The notes: generated by a model from the letters alone, not told the origin. DNA of 64,000 nucleotides from Nonomuraea africana (GCF_014873535.1 NZ_JADBEF010000001.1:6076001-6140000); one strand, 5' to 3'. Counted from the stretch's first letter, positions 36,486-45,825 are shown. Made by a program: numbers and translations.

Positions 36486-37561
36486 CTACGCCGCTTGCGC
36501 GGTGGAGGTTTCGGGCGGTGCCAGGGTCGGGATTGCCGTGCCTGGTCTTACCTGCCCTTCACAGTCGTTTCGGGTGTCCGCCAGGCCGGCGGCCACGTCG
36601 TTCGGGGACCGAAGGCGGATGCCTTCGGCGAGGATGTTGAGCGCGGCGGCGATGTCGCGGTCGTGGTGCTCGCCGCAGCAGGGGCAGTCCCATTCGCGGA
36701 CATCCAACGGGAGTTTCCCGATCTTCCAGCCGCAGCACGGGCACAGCTGGGAGGAGGGATACCAGCGGTCGAGCTGGATGAACTCGCGCCCGTACCGGGC
36801 GGCTTTGCCTTGCAGGAGCCGCAGGAACGCGCCCCAGGCGGCGTCATTGACGCTCTTGGCGAGCATGCCCCGTGCCAGGCCCCGCACGGCCAGACCTTCC
36901 ACATGCACCGCTTGGTTCTCGCGGATGATCGTGGTGCTGGTCTGGTGGAGGAAGTCTCGACGGGCGTCGGCGACGCGTCCGTGCTGGCGCGCGAGCTTGA
37001 TCCGGGCCTTGGTGCGATTGGCGCTCCCCTTCTGCTTGCGTGACAGGGCACGCTGGAGTTTCTTGAGCTTGCGCTCCCGGCGGCGCAACCACTTCGGATT
37101 CGCGATCTTCTCGCCCTCGGACGTCACCGCGTAGTGGGTCAGCCCCACGTCGATCCCCGTCTCCGCCTCCGTCGCGGGAAGGGTCTGGCTGTCGTCTGGC
37201 ACGTCGATGACGAACGAGGCGAAGTATCGGCCCGCGGCGTCCTTGATGACCGTCACGCTGGACGGTGGAGCGGGTAGCTCGCGCGACCACCGGACCTCGA
37301 CCTCGCCGATCTTCGCAAGATACAGAGCGCCTCCGGAGCGGAGCTTGAACGCGTTGGTGTTGAACCGGGCCGACTGGCGGGGATCATGGCGGGATCTTCT
37401 GCAACTCCGTGCCGCTGATCCGCCTCCGGCCGGCCTTCCAGGCGGCTTTTGCGCCGTGCGAGCGCGTCGTTCCACACCGCGCGGACACACCCGAACGTCC
37501 GGGCCAGCGACTCCCGCTGGGGCGCATCCGGGTACAGCCGGTAGTTGTAGCGCAGCTTCAC
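36486..37561 (-). pseudogene. tnpB: TnpB (RNA-guided nuclease, IS605 OrfB), frameshifted with internal deletion
   Basis: The N-terminus reads from GTG 37561 (VKLRYNYRLYPDAPQ, FGCVRAVWNDAL) to about 37430. The rest (from RQSARFNTNAFKL, about 37395) is in another frame; in between, a fragment ELQK lies in the third frame and about 60 codons usually present are missing. The C-terminal part still has all nuclease residues: Asp in TGIDVGLTHYAV, Glu in HVEGLAVRGLA, the zinc finger CPCCGWK ... CPCCGE and Asp in HHDRDIAAALNIL. As a whole it cannot give a full protein. Confidence 0.88.
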
Positions 37562-37672
37562 CGAACACCACCCCCTTTCGCGACCTTGACGTCCCGCAGA
37601 CTCGAACACGTTATCGTCTGGCCTGTGATCGTGTAAGGCGAATACTGGCGTGGCAGACAGGTGGTTTCTGCG

Positions 37673-38040
37673 ATGCACGTCCGTCTGGTCTTTGTGACCA
37701 AATACCGGCGCAACGTGTTCAACGACGAAATGCAGCGCCGCTGCGAGAAATCATGATCGAAGTGTGTGACAGCTTCGAGGCCGAACTGCGCGACTTCAAC
37801 GGAGAAGACGACCACGTCCACCTCCTGGTCCACTACCCGCCCAAGATGGCGGTCTCCAAGCTGGTCAACTCGCTCAAGGGCGTCTCCTCGCTCTACCTGC
37901 GCAAGGAGTTCACCGGCCACGTCAACCGAGCCATCATGCACGGCCACTTCTGGTCACCCAGCTACTTCGCCGCCTCCCGCGGCGGAGCCCCGCTGACCAT
38001 CATCAAGGCCTACATCGAACAACAGCGCCGACCAACGTGA
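37673..38040 (+). pseudogene. tnpA: TnpA (Y1 transposase, IS200 type), frameshifted
   Basis: The frame from ATG 37673 (MHVRLVFVTKYRRNVFNDEM) stops at a TGA at 37755-37757 because one base is missing near 37747; the following frame continues EIMIEVCDSFEAELRDFNG to the end. The HUH motif (DHVHLLVHYPP) and the catalytic Tyr (IIKAYIEQQRRP) survive. Sequence upstream of the ATG still encodes family-like WRGRQVVSA but has lost a start (a TAA lies in frame). Not active in cis. Confidence 0.87.
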
Positions 38041-38048
38041 CCGTCCCG

Positions 38049-38084
38049 GGTCCGCGCTCTGAAGGCCGAGGCTTTCTGCGGACC
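38049..38084 (+). repeat. Left-end hairpin of the IS element
   Basis: GGTCCGC and GCGGACC enclose a nested stem (GAAGGC with GCTTTC, one G-U pair), 8 bases after tnpA. Such imperfect hairpins are the ends recognised by Y1 transposases. Confidence 0.65.
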
Positions 38085-38108
38085 TTCGGTAACGGGTAGG
38101 ACCCGGAT

Positions 38109-39050
38109 GTGGCTGACAAGCTCGAGCGCTACCGAGACAAGAGAGACCCTTCCAGGACCCCTGAGCCGATCCCCGAGCAGCCGCCCGAGACGGGGGGCGA
38201 CGACACGTTCGTGATCCAGGAGCACCACGCCAGGTCGCTGCACTGGGACCTGCGCCTGGAGCGCGACGGCGTGCTCGCCTCGTGGGCGATCCCCAAGGGC
38301 CTGCCGGAGGACCCCGAGACCAACCACCTGGCGGTGCACACCGAAGACCACCCGATGGAGTACGCGACGTTCGAGGGCGAGATCCCGCGCGGCGAGTACG
38401 GCGGCGGCACGATGACCATCTGGGACCGGGGCACCTACGAGACGGAGAAGTGGTCCGACCGCGAGGTGAAGGTGATCCTGCGCGGCGAGCGGGCGCGGGG
38501 CAGGTTCGTGCTGTTCCAGACGCACGGCAAGAACTGGATGATCCACCGCATGGACCCCCGCCAGACGGACCCGCTGCCCGAGCTCGCCCCGATGACGCCG
38601 GTCACCAGGACCAGGTCGCCGAAGAACGCCGAGGACTACTCCTTCGAGTTCGCCTGGGGCGGGCGCAGGACGCTGGTTCCGATCGAGGGCGGGCGCACCA
38701 CCGTGCCGCTGCTGCGTCCGCTGGCCGAGGGGTTCGGCAGCCGTACGGCGGTGCTCGACGGCGAGCTCGTCACCATGTCGGGCACCGAGATCTTCATCGC
38801 CTACGACCTGCTCTACGACGACGGCAGGTCGCTGGTAGCCGAGCCGTACCTGCGGCGGAGGGCGGCGCTGGAGGCGCTGGAGATCGCCGGCCCCCGCTGG
38901 CAGACCGCGCCCGCGTGGCGCGGCCAGCCGGGCCCGGTACGGCAGGCCGCCCGCGACCAGGGCCTGCCGGGCGTGGTGGGCAAGCGCCTCGACTCCCCCT
39001 ACGAGGAGGGGGAGTCCAAGTCCTGGATCCTCATCCCGTCGACGCCCTGA
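38109..39050 (+). CDS. DNA ligase D-type 3'-phosphoesterase fused to a degenerate ligase domain
   Basis: 313 residues from the GTG at 38109. Residues about 30-150 are a LigD phosphoesterase domain: IQEHHARSLHWDLRLERDG with His40, His45 and Asp47, plus HTEDHPMEYATFEG. Residues about 175-310 resemble an ATP-dependent ligase adenylation domain, but motif I (normally Lys-x-Asp-Gly) reads Ala182-Trp-Gly-Gly, so the AMP-accepting lysine is gone. Motif III (LDGEL) and the motif IV-like VVGKRLDSPY persist. It probably trims 3' ends in repair and may bind DNA or ATP, but should not ligate. Its last 20 bases overlap the convergent aldo-keto reductase gene. Confidence 0.88.
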   Translation: MADKLERYRDKRDPSRTPEPIPEQPPETGGDDTFVIQEHHARSLHWDLRLERDGVLASWAIPKGLPEDPETNHLAVHTEDHPMEYATFEGEIPRGEYGGGTMTIWDRGTYETEKWSDREVKVILRGERARGRFVLFQTHGKNWMIHRMDPRQTDPLPELAPMTPVTRTRSPKNAEDYSFEFAWGGRRTLVPIEGGRTTVPLLRPLAEGFGSRTAVLDGELVTMSGTEIFIAYDLLYDDGRSLVAEPYLRRRAALEALEIAGPRWQTAPAWRGQPGPVRQAARDQGLPGVVGKRLDSPYEEGESKSWILIPSTP

Positions 39051-39963
39051 CCAGGCCCTCCGACGCGAGCTCCGCCCACAGCTCCTCCGGCGCCGGCTGC
39101 GCCGCCAGGGCGGTGTTGCGCCGCACCTCGTCGGCGGTGCGCGAACCCAGCACGATCGACGAGACCGCGGGGTGGCGCAACGGGAAGGCGATCGCCGCCT
39201 GCGGCAGGGTCACGCCGTGCCGTCCGCAGACCGCGGCGATCTTCCTCGCCCGATCGACCAGCTCGGCGGAGGCGGGAGCGTAGTCGAAGGTTCCGCCGGG
39301 CTCGTCGGTCGCCAGCAGTCCGCTGTTGAAGACCCCTGCCGCGATCATCTGGACGCCGCGGGCGGCGCACTCCTCCAGCAGCGGCAGGCCCGACTGGTCG
39401 AGCAGCGTGTAGCGCCCCGCCAGCATGACGACGTCGATGTCGGTCTCCTGGACGAATCTCAGCGGCAGCCGCCACTGGTTCATCCCGAGCCCGATCGCCC
39501 GCGCCGCGCCCTCGTCGCGCAGGGCGGCCAGCGCCGGGTAGGCCTCGGAGAGGGCCTGCTCGGCGTGGTCGTCCGGGTCGTGGATGAGGGCGACGTCGAT
39601 CGAGGGCAGGCCGAGGCGGCCGAGGGAGTCGTCGAGGGAGCGGCGCACGCCGTCGGCGGAGAAGTCCCACCGCCTGCGCAGGTCGGAGGTGACTGCGAAG
39701 CCTTCGGTGTCCGGCCCCGCCTCGCCCCGCTCGAGCAGCCTGCCGACCTTGGTGGACAGCACGTAGCCCGCGCGCCCGGCCAGGGCCGCGCCGAGCCGCC
39801 GCTCGGACAGGCCGAGGCCGTAGTGCGGAGCGGTGTCGAACAGGCGCACCCCCGCCTGCCAGGCGGCCTCGACGGCGGCGCGGGCTTCCTCGTCGCTCAC
39901 GGGCGTGAACAGGTTGCCGATGGGCGCGCCGCCGAACCCGAGCCTGGGCAGTGCGAGGGTCAT
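39031..39963 (-). CDS. Aldo/keto reductase, probable L-fucose 1-dehydrogenase
   Basis: 310 residues from ATG 39963, overlapping the mutarotase stop (ATGA). AKR fold: LGFGGAPIGNL, the catalytic Tyr in FDTAPHYGLGLSERRLG, Lys in LSTKVGRLL, and VLGSRTADEVRRN for NADP binding. The family includes D-threo-aldose/L-fucose dehydrogenases that oxidise L-fucose to its lactone, which fits the operon. Last gene of the nine-gene catabolic run. Confidence 0.85.
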   Translation of the reverse strand: MTLALPRLGFGGAPIGNLFTPVSDEEARAAVEAAWQAGVRLFDTAPHYGLGLSERRLGAALAGRAGYVLSTKVGRLLERGEAGPDTEGFAVTSDLRRRWDFSADGVRRSLDDSLGRLGLPSIDVALIHDPDDHAEQALSEAYPALAALRDEGAARAIGLGMNQWRLPLRFVQETDIDVVMLAGRYTLLDQSGLPLLEECAARGVQMIAAGVFNSGLLATDEPGGTFDYAPASAELVDRARKIAAVCGRHGVTLPQAAIAFPLRHPAVSSIVLGSRTADEVRRNTALAAQPAPEELWAELASEGLVRASTG

Positions 39964-40265
39964 GCCATCTCCCACACCAGCGTGAGCCCGCCGGAGTCCT
40001 TGTCGAAGTCGCCGTCGAGCAGGCGGTTCATCCGGGCCTGCCACGCCTGGTCGGCGGGGTGGTCCTTCATCGCCGCCTGCAGGGCCGCGTAGTCGTCGAC
40101 CTCCACGACGTGGAACAGGTCGAGGCCGTCCCGCCAGATGCGCCAGGAGTGGACGCCGTTCTCGCGCATGGCCCGCTCGAGCTCGGCGGGGATGGTGGCG
40201 TGCTCCCTGTCGTAGATCTCCTCGCAGCCTGCCCTGAGCCTGGAGCGGAGCGCCAGCCGCTGCAT
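39960..40265 (-). CDS. L-rhamnose/L-fucose mutarotase-type protein
   Basis: 101 residues from ATG 40265. Small RhaM/DUF718 fold: REHATIPAELERAMRENGV, SWRIWRDGLDLFHVVEVDD and HPADQAWQARMNRLLDGDF. Interconverts the anomers of the imported sugar so that the dehydrogenase gets its preferred form. Overlaps the permease stop by 1 base (TGATG) and the AKR start. The operon context favours L-fucose over L-rhamnose. Confidence 0.87.
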   Translation of the reverse strand: MQRLALRSRLRAGCEEIYDREHATIPAELERAMRENGVHSWRIWRDGLDLFHVVEVDDYAALQAAMKDHPADQAWQARMNRLLDGDFDKDSGGLTLVWEMA

Positions 40266-41263
40266 CAGTCCTGTGCCTTCCCGCCGGCCACCCGGCTGAT
40301 CATGAGCGCCACCAGGATGATCACGCCGTAGACGAGCTGCTTCCACTCGCCGGGCACGCCCTTCAGCGTGAGGATGTTCTCCACCAGGCCGATCACCAGC
40401 ACGCCGGTGAGGGCGCCGAAGATCGTGCCCTTGCCGCCGTCCATGCTGACGCCGCCGATGACCGCCGCGGCGAACACCATGAAGATCCAGCCCACGCCCT
40501 GGTTGGCGCTGATGCCGCCGAGGCGTCCGGTCTCCAGGATGCCCGCGAGCGCGGCGAGGGCGCCGCCGATGATGAACACCGTCCAGACCACGCGCTCGAC
40601 GCGGATGCCCGCGGCGCGGGCGGCGTCGGCGTTGCCGCCGATGGCGTAGAGCGAGCGGCCCACGCGGAAATAGCCGAGGACGACGATGCCGACCGCGAAC
40701 AGCACGCCCGCGATCCAGATCGCCGCGGGGAGGCCGAGCCAGGTGGCGCTGCCCAGGTAGAGCAGGGAGTCGGGCAGCTCGAACAGGCTCTTGCCGCCGG
40801 TCAGTCCGAGATGCAGGCCGTGCACGACGATCAGCATGGCCAGCGTCACGACGAACGCCGACAGCTGGAACTTCAGGATCAGGAAGCCGTTGAACGCGCC
40901 GATCGCCGCGCCGATGAGCAGGCAGATCGGGATCGCCAGCAGGCCCATGCCGCCCGAGGCGGCCGGGATCATCAGCACCGTGATCGCCGGCGCCATGCCG
41001 ACCGTCGACTCCAGCGACAGGTCGAACTTGCCGGCGATCAGGATCAGCGCCTCCGCCAGCACGACGAGCGCGAGCGCCGACTGCTGCTGGAGCACGTTGG
41101 TCAGGTTGCCGGGCGTGAGGAACACCGGGTCGACGAAGGCGCCCACGACCAGCAGGAGGACGATCACCGGTACCAGCGTCAGGTCCCTGAACCTGGTCAG
41201 CCTCAGCCTGGGCCCCGGCGCGGTCACCGCGGGCGGCGCGGACGGGGTGGTCGATGTGGTCAC
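40265..41263 (-). CDS. Sugar ABC transporter permease (RbsC type)
   Basis: 332 residues from a GTG at 41263 overlapping the ATPase stop. Multiple hydrophobic helices after a Pro/Ala-rich N-terminus; family pattern in GLLAIPICLLIGAAIGAFNGF and RAAGIRVERVVWTVFIIGG, ending GEWKQLVYGVIILVALMIS. It forms the homodimeric channel of a CUT2-class importer with the neighbouring ATPase and lipoprotein; predicted cargo L-fucose. Confidence 0.9.
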   Translation of the reverse strand: MTTSTTPSAPPAVTAPGPRLRLTRFRDLTLVPVIVLLLVVGAFVDPVFLTPGNLTNVLQQQSALALVVLAEALILIAGKFDLSLESTVGMAPAITVLMIPAASGGMGLLAIPICLLIGAAIGAFNGFLILKFQLSAFVVTLAMLIVVHGLHLGLTGGKSLFELPDSLLYLGSATWLGLPAAIWIAGVLFAVGIVVLGYFRVGRSLYAIGGNADAARAAGIRVERVVWTVFIIGGALAALAGILETGRLGGISANQGVGWIFMVFAAAVIGGVSMDGGKGTIFGALTGVLVIGLVENILTLKGVPGEWKQLVYGVIILVALMISRVAGGKAQD

Positions 41264-42732
41264 TGTTCGATACCTTCCATCACGGCCACGAGCTCGTGGT
41301 CACTCCAGCCACGCGGCACGTCCTTCACGACCCTGCCGTGGAACATCACCAGCACCCTGTCGCAGACGCGCAGGTCGTCCAGCTCGTCGGAGACCAGGAC
41401 GGCTCCCGCCCCCCGCTCGACGGCGTCCTCCACGGCGCCGAGCAGCGACTGCTTGGCCTTGACGTCCACCCCGGCGGTCGGGTTGATCACCACCAGCGCC
41501 CTGGGGTCGTCGGCCAGCGCCCTGGCCAGCACGACCTTCTGCGCGTTTCCTCCCGACAGGTCGCCGACGGGCTGGTCCGGGCCCTCGGTTTTGATGTCGA
41601 GATCCTTGATCATCTGTGCGGCCCGCTCGCGCCTGCTCCCGGGCGGAACGAAGCCGAACCTGCCCAGCTTGTGCGCGATCGGGATCGTCGCGTTCTCCGC
41701 GATCGACAGCAGCGGGACGAAGCCCTCGTGATGGCGGTCCTGCGGGACGAAGCCGAGCCCCGCCCTGAGCGCGGACGGCACGTCCCTGATCGGGGTGCCG
41801 TTGACGCTCACCACACCCGTGTCGGGCCTGCGCAGGCCCACCAGCGTCTCGGCCAGCCCGATCTTGCCGCTGCTGCCCGAGCCCGCGAGGCCGACGATCT
41901 CGCCGGAGCGCACCGTGAGGTCGACGCCCTCGTAGCGGTCGCGCAGCGACAGGCCCTTCGCGGCGAGCACCACGTCGGAGCCCGCCGTACGGGCGCGGTA
42001 CTCGTAGGCGGCGGTGGCCTCCCCGGTCATGGCCGCGACCAGCTCGTCGTGCGGCAGGTCGGCCACCACCGCGGTCATGATGTGCCTGGCGTCGCGGAAG
42101 ACCGACACGCTCTGGCAGATCTCGTAGACCTCGTCGAGGTGGTGCGAGATGAACATCATCGTGACGCCCTGCTCGCGCAGCGCGCGCATGCGCTCGAAGA
42201 GCCGCTCGATGGCGGGGCCGTCGAGCTGGGCGGTGGGCTCGTCGAGGATGATGAACGTCGCGCCGAAGGAGAGCGCGCGGGCGATCTCCACGAGCTGGCG
42301 CTGCTCGACGCCGAGGTCTCCGGCGAGCGCGTCGGCGTCGATGTCGACCTGGTAGGTCTCGAGCACGTCGCGCGCGCGGGCGCGCAGCCCCTTCCAGTTG
42401 ATCAGGCCGCTGGTGGTCTGCCGGTTGAGGAAGAGGTTCTCCGCGACGGACAGCTCGGGGATGATCGTCGATTTCTGGTAGACGCAGGCGACCCGCCGGC
42501 GCCAGGCGTCCCTGTCGGCGAGGGCGGGCGCCGCCTCTCCCGAGAACAGCACCTCGCCCTCGTCGGGACGCTGGAGCCCGGTCAGGATCGACACCAGCGT
42601 GGACTTGCCCGCGCCGTTCCTGCCGACGAGGGCGTGAGTCTCGCCCTCTTTGATGGTGATGCCGGCTCCGTTCAGCGCCACGGTCGGGCCGAAGCGCTTC
42701 ACGATGTTCCGGGCTTCAACGTGATTTTTCAT
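41260..42732 (-). CDS. Sugar ABC transporter ATP-binding protein (RbsA type)
   Basis: 490 residues with two nucleotide-binding domains. The first has VGRNGAGKSTLVSILTGL, a signature-like LGVEQRQLVEIARAL and ATFIILDEPTAQLD. The second has a weakened P-loop (LAGSGSSGKIGLAETL) but keeps LSGGNAQKVVLARAL and LVVINPTAGVDV. Such asymmetry is normal in CUT2 ATPases. Start ATG 42732 shares one base with the lipoprotein stop. Confidence 0.93.
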   Translation of the reverse strand: MKNHVEARNIVKRFGPTVALNGAGITIKEGETHALVGRNGAGKSTLVSILTGLQRPDEGEVLFSGEAAPALADRDAWRRRVACVYQKSTIIPELSVAENLFLNRQTTSGLINWKGLRARARDVLETYQVDIDADALAGDLGVEQRQLVEIARALSFGATFIILDEPTAQLDGPAIERLFERMRALREQGVTMMFISHHLDEVYEICQSVSVFRDARHIMTAVVADLPHDELVAAMTGEATAAYEYRARTAGSDVVLAAKGLSLRDRYEGVDLTVRSGEIVGLAGSGSSGKIGLAETLVGLRRPDTGVVSVNGTPIRDVPSALRAGLGFVPQDRHHEGFVPLLSIAENATIPIAHKLGRFGFVPPGSRRERAAQMIKDLDIKTEGPDQPVGDLSGGNAQKVVLARALADDPRALVVINPTAGVDVKAKQSLLGAVEDAVERGAGAVLVSDELDDLRVCDRVLVMFHGRVVKDVPRGWSDHELVAVMEGIEQ

Positions 42733-43772
42733 TACTTGACCTGGTTACCCCAGAGATTCGGGTCGTCCACATTCTCCTTGGTCACCAGCGGGGCGGGAAG
42801 CTGGTCCTCGAGACCGTTCGGCAGCTCGATGATCGTGGAGTCGTGGTCGGTCGGGCCCGGCTTGAAGGTCTTGCCCTCGGCGGCGGCCTTGGCGTAGTAG
42901 AGCGCGTACTTCGCGTACAGGTCGGCGGGCTGGGAGACCGTGGCGTCGATCTCGCCCTTGCGGATCGCCTCGAACTCCTGCGGAATGCCGTCGTTGGACA
43001 CCACGAAGACGTGCTTGGGGTCCTCGGGGGCGACCAGCAGGTTCTTGGCCTTCAGCACCTGCAGCGTCGGGGCCAGGTGGACACCGCCCGCGTGCATGTA
43101 GATGCCCTTGACGTCGGGGTTCTGCTCCAGGCGGGTCTGCAGCATCGAGGCGGCCTTGCCGCCGTCCCACTCGGTCGGCTCCTCGAAGACCGTGATCCCG
43201 GGGAACTTGGTCTTCATGCACTCGCGGAAGGCCTCGGCGCGGTCCCGGCCGTTGACCGACGACAGCGCGCCCATCAGCTCCACGACCTTGCCCTTGCCGC
43301 CCAGCTTCTCGCCGAGGAACTCGCAGGCCTTGGTGCCGTAGGCGCGGTTGTCGGCGCGCACCACCATGAAGACCTTGCCCTTGTCGGGCCTGGTGTCCAC
43401 GGTGACGACCGGGATCTTCTTGTTCTCCAGCTGCTGGAGCGTGGAGGCGATCGCGCCGGTGTCCTGCGGGGCCATGACCATGACCTTGGCCCCCTGGCTG
43501 ACCAGCGCCTGGGTGTTGGCCACCAGCTTGGCGACGTCGTTCTGCGAGTTGGTCGGGTTCATCAGGTCGACCTTGAGCTCGGTCGCCATCTGCGGGATGT
43601 ACTTGATGTAGGAGTTCCAGAAGTCGGAGTCGGCCCGCGGGTGGTCGATACCGATCTTTCCGCCGGTCGCGCCGCTCGCGGCGGCGCTCGGGCTGCCGCC
43701 GCTCTCGGTGGAGCCGCACGCGGTGATGAGAGCCAGAAGGGCCGCGCTCGCGACCACGGGGCCGAACTTCAT
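42732..43772 (-). CDS. Sugar-binding lipoprotein of the CUT2 transporter
   Basis: 346 residues. The signal peptide ends in lipobox LITAC with Cys19. The periplasmic-binding-protein 1-like core includes IGIDHPRADSDFWNSYIKY, VMVMAPQDTGAIASTLQQL and VFVVSNDGIPQEFEAIRKGEI. It captures the monosaccharide outside the membrane. 29 bases after the SDR gene, with AAAAGAGGCGAAATC before the ATG. Predicted ligand L-fucose from the operon. Confidence 0.92.
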   Translation of the reverse strand: MKFGPVVASAALLALITACGSTESGGSPSAAASGATGGKIGIDHPRADSDFWNSYIKYIPQMATELKVDLMNPTNSQNDVAKLVANTQALVSQGAKVMVMAPQDTGAIASTLQQLENKKIPVVTVDTRPDKGKVFMVVRADNRAYGTKACEFLGEKLGGKGKVVELMGALSSVNGRDRAEAFRECMKTKFPGITVFEEPTEWDGGKAASMLQTRLEQNPDVKGIYMHAGGVHLAPTLQVLKAKNLLVAPEDPKHVFVVSNDGIPQEFEAIRKGEIDATVSQPADLYAKYALYYAKAAAEGKTFKPGPTDHDSTIIELPNGLEDQLPAPLVTKENVDDPNLWGNQVK

Positions 43773-43801
43773 GATTTCGCCTCTTTTGGGGGGTGGGATT
43801 C

Positions 43802-44539
43802 CTAGTTACTTGGACGCAGGCGCAGACCCTGCATGCCGCCGTCGACGGCGAGTGACGTGCCCGTGGTGGCGCCCGCCTCCGGTCCCGCCAGGTAGCCGAT
43901 GGCGGCGGCCACCTCCGCCGCGGAGACCAGGCGGCCCATCGGCTGGCGGGCGTTGAGCGCCGCCCGCTCGGCCTCGGGGTCGTCGGCCGCCTCGAGGAGC
44001 CTGCCGATCCACGGGGTGTCGGCGGTGCCCGGGTTGACGCAGTTGACCCTGATGCCCTCCCGGACGTGGTCGGCCGCCATCGCCAGCGTCAGCGACAGGA
44101 CCGCCCCCTTGGTGGCGCTGTAGAGGGCCCTGTTCGGCAGGCCCGCGGTGGCCGCGATGGAGCAGGTGTTCACGATCGAGGCGTGCTCCGACCGCCTGAG
44201 GTACGGCAGCGCCGCCCTCGACACCCGCACCAGGCCCAGCACGTTGACGTCGAACACCCTCTGCCACTCGGCGTCGGCGTTGTCCTCGACCGTGCCCTGG
44301 GCGCCGATGCCGGCGTTGTTCACCAGGACGTCGAGCCCGCCCAGGCGCTCGGCGGCCTCGGCGACGGCCGTACGGACCTGCTCGTCGTCGGTGACGTCGG
44401 CCTTGACCCCGACGAACGGGTCGCCGGGCGGGTTGACGTCCAGGCAAACGACCTTCCAGCCGCGGGCGGCGAACGCCTCGGCGGTGGCCAGTCCGATGCC
44501 GGACCCGCCGCCGGTGACGAGTGCTCTGATGACGGTCAT
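43802..44539 (-). CDS. Short-chain dehydrogenase, probable 2-keto-3-deoxy-L-fuconate dehydrogenase
   Basis: 245 residues from ATG 44539 overlapping the fucD stop. Classical SDR: TGGGSGIGLATAEAFA nucleotide motif, NNAG, active-site Ser in NTCSIAATAG and Tyr-x-x-x-Lys in YSATKGAVL. In the non-phosphorylated fucose route an SDR oxidises 2-keto-3-deoxy-L-fuconate at C4 to the diketo acid, the substrate of the adjacent hydrolase. Assignment depends on context; the family itself is broad. Confidence 0.85.
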   Translation of the reverse strand: MTVIRALVTGGGSGIGLATAEAFAARGWKVVCLDVNPPGDPFVGVKADVTDDEQVRTAVAEAAERLGGLDVLVNNAGIGAQGTVEDNADAEWQRVFDVNVLGLVRVSRAALPYLRRSEHASIVNTCSIAATAGLPNRALYSATKGAVLSLTLAMAADHVREGIRVNCVNPGTADTPWIGRLLEAADDPEAERAALNARQPMGRLVSAAEVAAAIGYLAGPEAGATTGTSLAVDGGMQGLRLRPSN

Positions 44540-45825
44540 GTGTTCCTCCAGACCGCGCCGTCGGGAAAGGCGTGGGCGGCGATCGACTCGGGACGCATCT
44601 CGGCGCTGAAGCCCGGCCTGCCGGGGGCGGCGTAGCGGCCGCGCTCGATCACGACAGGATCCACGAAGTGCTCGTGGAGATGGTCGACGTACTCGATGAC
44701 CCTGCCGTCCATGGTCGCGCTGACGGCGACGAAGTCGAACATGGACAGGTGCTGGACCAGCTCGCAGAGGCCGACGCCGCCCGCGTGGGGGCAGACGGGC
44801 ACGCCGAACCTGGCCGCCAGGAGCAGGATCGCGATGTTCTCGTTGACGCCGCCGACTCTCGCCGAGTCCAGCTGCAGGTAGGACAGCGAGCCGGCCTGCA
44901 GCATCTGCTTGAAGATCATGCGGTTCTGCACGTGCTCGCCGGTGGCGACCTTGATCGGGGCGATGGCCCTGGCGATCGTGGCGTGGCCGAGCACGTCGTC
45001 GGGGCTGGTCGGCTCCTCCACCCAGTGGGGCTGGAACTCCGACAGCGCGTTGATCCAGCGGATGGCGGCGCCGACGTCCCAGCGCTGGTTGGCGTCGATC
45101 GCGATGGGGAAGTCGGGGCCGCAGACCTCGCGGGCGACCTTGAAGCGCCGGATGTCGTCGTCGAGGTCGGCGCCGACCTTGAGCTTGATCTGGGTGAAGC
45201 CGTCGTCGAGCGCCTCCTTGCACAGGCGGCGCAGCTTGTCGTCGTCGTAGCCGAGCCAGCCGGGCGAGGTGGTGTAGGCGGGGTAGCCGCTCTCCTTCAG
45301 CCTGGCGATACGCTCGGCCTTGCCGGGGGCGGCCCTGCGCAGGATGGCCAGCGCCTCGTCGCGGGTCAGCGCGTCGCTCAGGTAGCTGAAGTCGACCAGG
45401 CCGACGATCTCCTCGGGAGTCAGCTCGGCCAGCAGCAGCCACAGCGGCTTGCCCTCGCGCTTGGCCTTGAGGTCCCACAGGGCGTTGACCACGGCGGAGA
45501 CCGCCATGTGCATGACGCCCTTCTCTGGGCCGAGCCAGCGCAGCTGGGAGTCCCAGACCAGCTCCTTGTACAGCCCGCCGAGATCCTCGGCGTCCCTGCC
45601 GAGCACGTACGGCTCCAGCGCCCTGATCGCCGCGGTCTGCACGTCGTTGCCCCGCCCGATCGTGAAGGCGAAGCCGTGCCCCTCGAAGCCGTCGTCGGTC
45701 TTCAGCACGACGTAGGCGGCGGAGTAGTCGGGGTCGGGGTTCATCGCGTCGGAGCCGTCGAGCTCCAGCGAGGTGGGGAAGCGGATGTCGTGCGTCTCCA
45801 CCGCCACGATGCGGTAGTCGCTCAT
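44536..45825 (-). CDS. fucD: L-fuconate dehydratase (enolase superfamily)
   Basis: 429 residues from ATG 45825, overlapping the hydrolase stop. Removes water from L-fuconate to give 2-keto-3-deoxy-L-fuconate. The fuconate dehydratase pattern is strong: TSPGWLGYDDDKLRRLCKEA, the catalytic Lys pair in FTQIKLKVG, metal ligands in PIAIDANQRWD, WVEEPTSPDD and ATGEHVQNR, and His in VCPHAGGVGLCEL. It resembles the human ENOSF1 group. This is the enzyme that fixes the pathway as L-fucose or a close L-galacto sugar. Confidence 0.93.
   Translation of the reverse strand: MSDYRIVAVETHDIRFPTSLELDGSDAMNPDPDYSAAYVVLKTDDGFEGHGFAFTIGRGNDVQTAAIRALEPYVLGRDAEDLGGLYKELVWDSQLRWLGPEKGVMHMAVSAVVNALWDLKAKREGKPLWLLLAELTPEEIVGLVDFSYLSDALTRDEALAILRRAAPGKAERIARLKESGYPAYTTSPGWLGYDDDKLRRLCKEALDDGFTQIKLKVGADLDDDIRRFKVAREVCGPDFPIAIDANQRWDVGAAIRWINALSEFQPHWVEEPTSPDDVLGHATIARAIAPIKVATGEHVQNRMIFKQMLQAGSLSYLQLDSARVGGVNENIAILLLAARFGVPVCPHAGGVGLCELVQHLSMFDFVAVSATMDGRVIEYVDHLHEHFVDPVVIERGRYAAPGRPGFSAEMRPESIAAHAFPDGAVWRNT

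Larger units (their letters stand above)
36424..38090 (-). mobile_element. Decayed IS200/IS605 element with divergent tnpA and tnpB
   Basis: An IS605-type element inserted between the GNAT gene and the PE/ligase-like gene. It has tnpB (minus) and tnpA (plus) reading outward, and a hairpin at each end instead of inverted terminal repeats. Both genes are damaged. Exact ends are uncertain; the boundary near tnpA may be at TTAC (complement of 38090-38093). About 1.65 kb. Confidence 0.85.
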
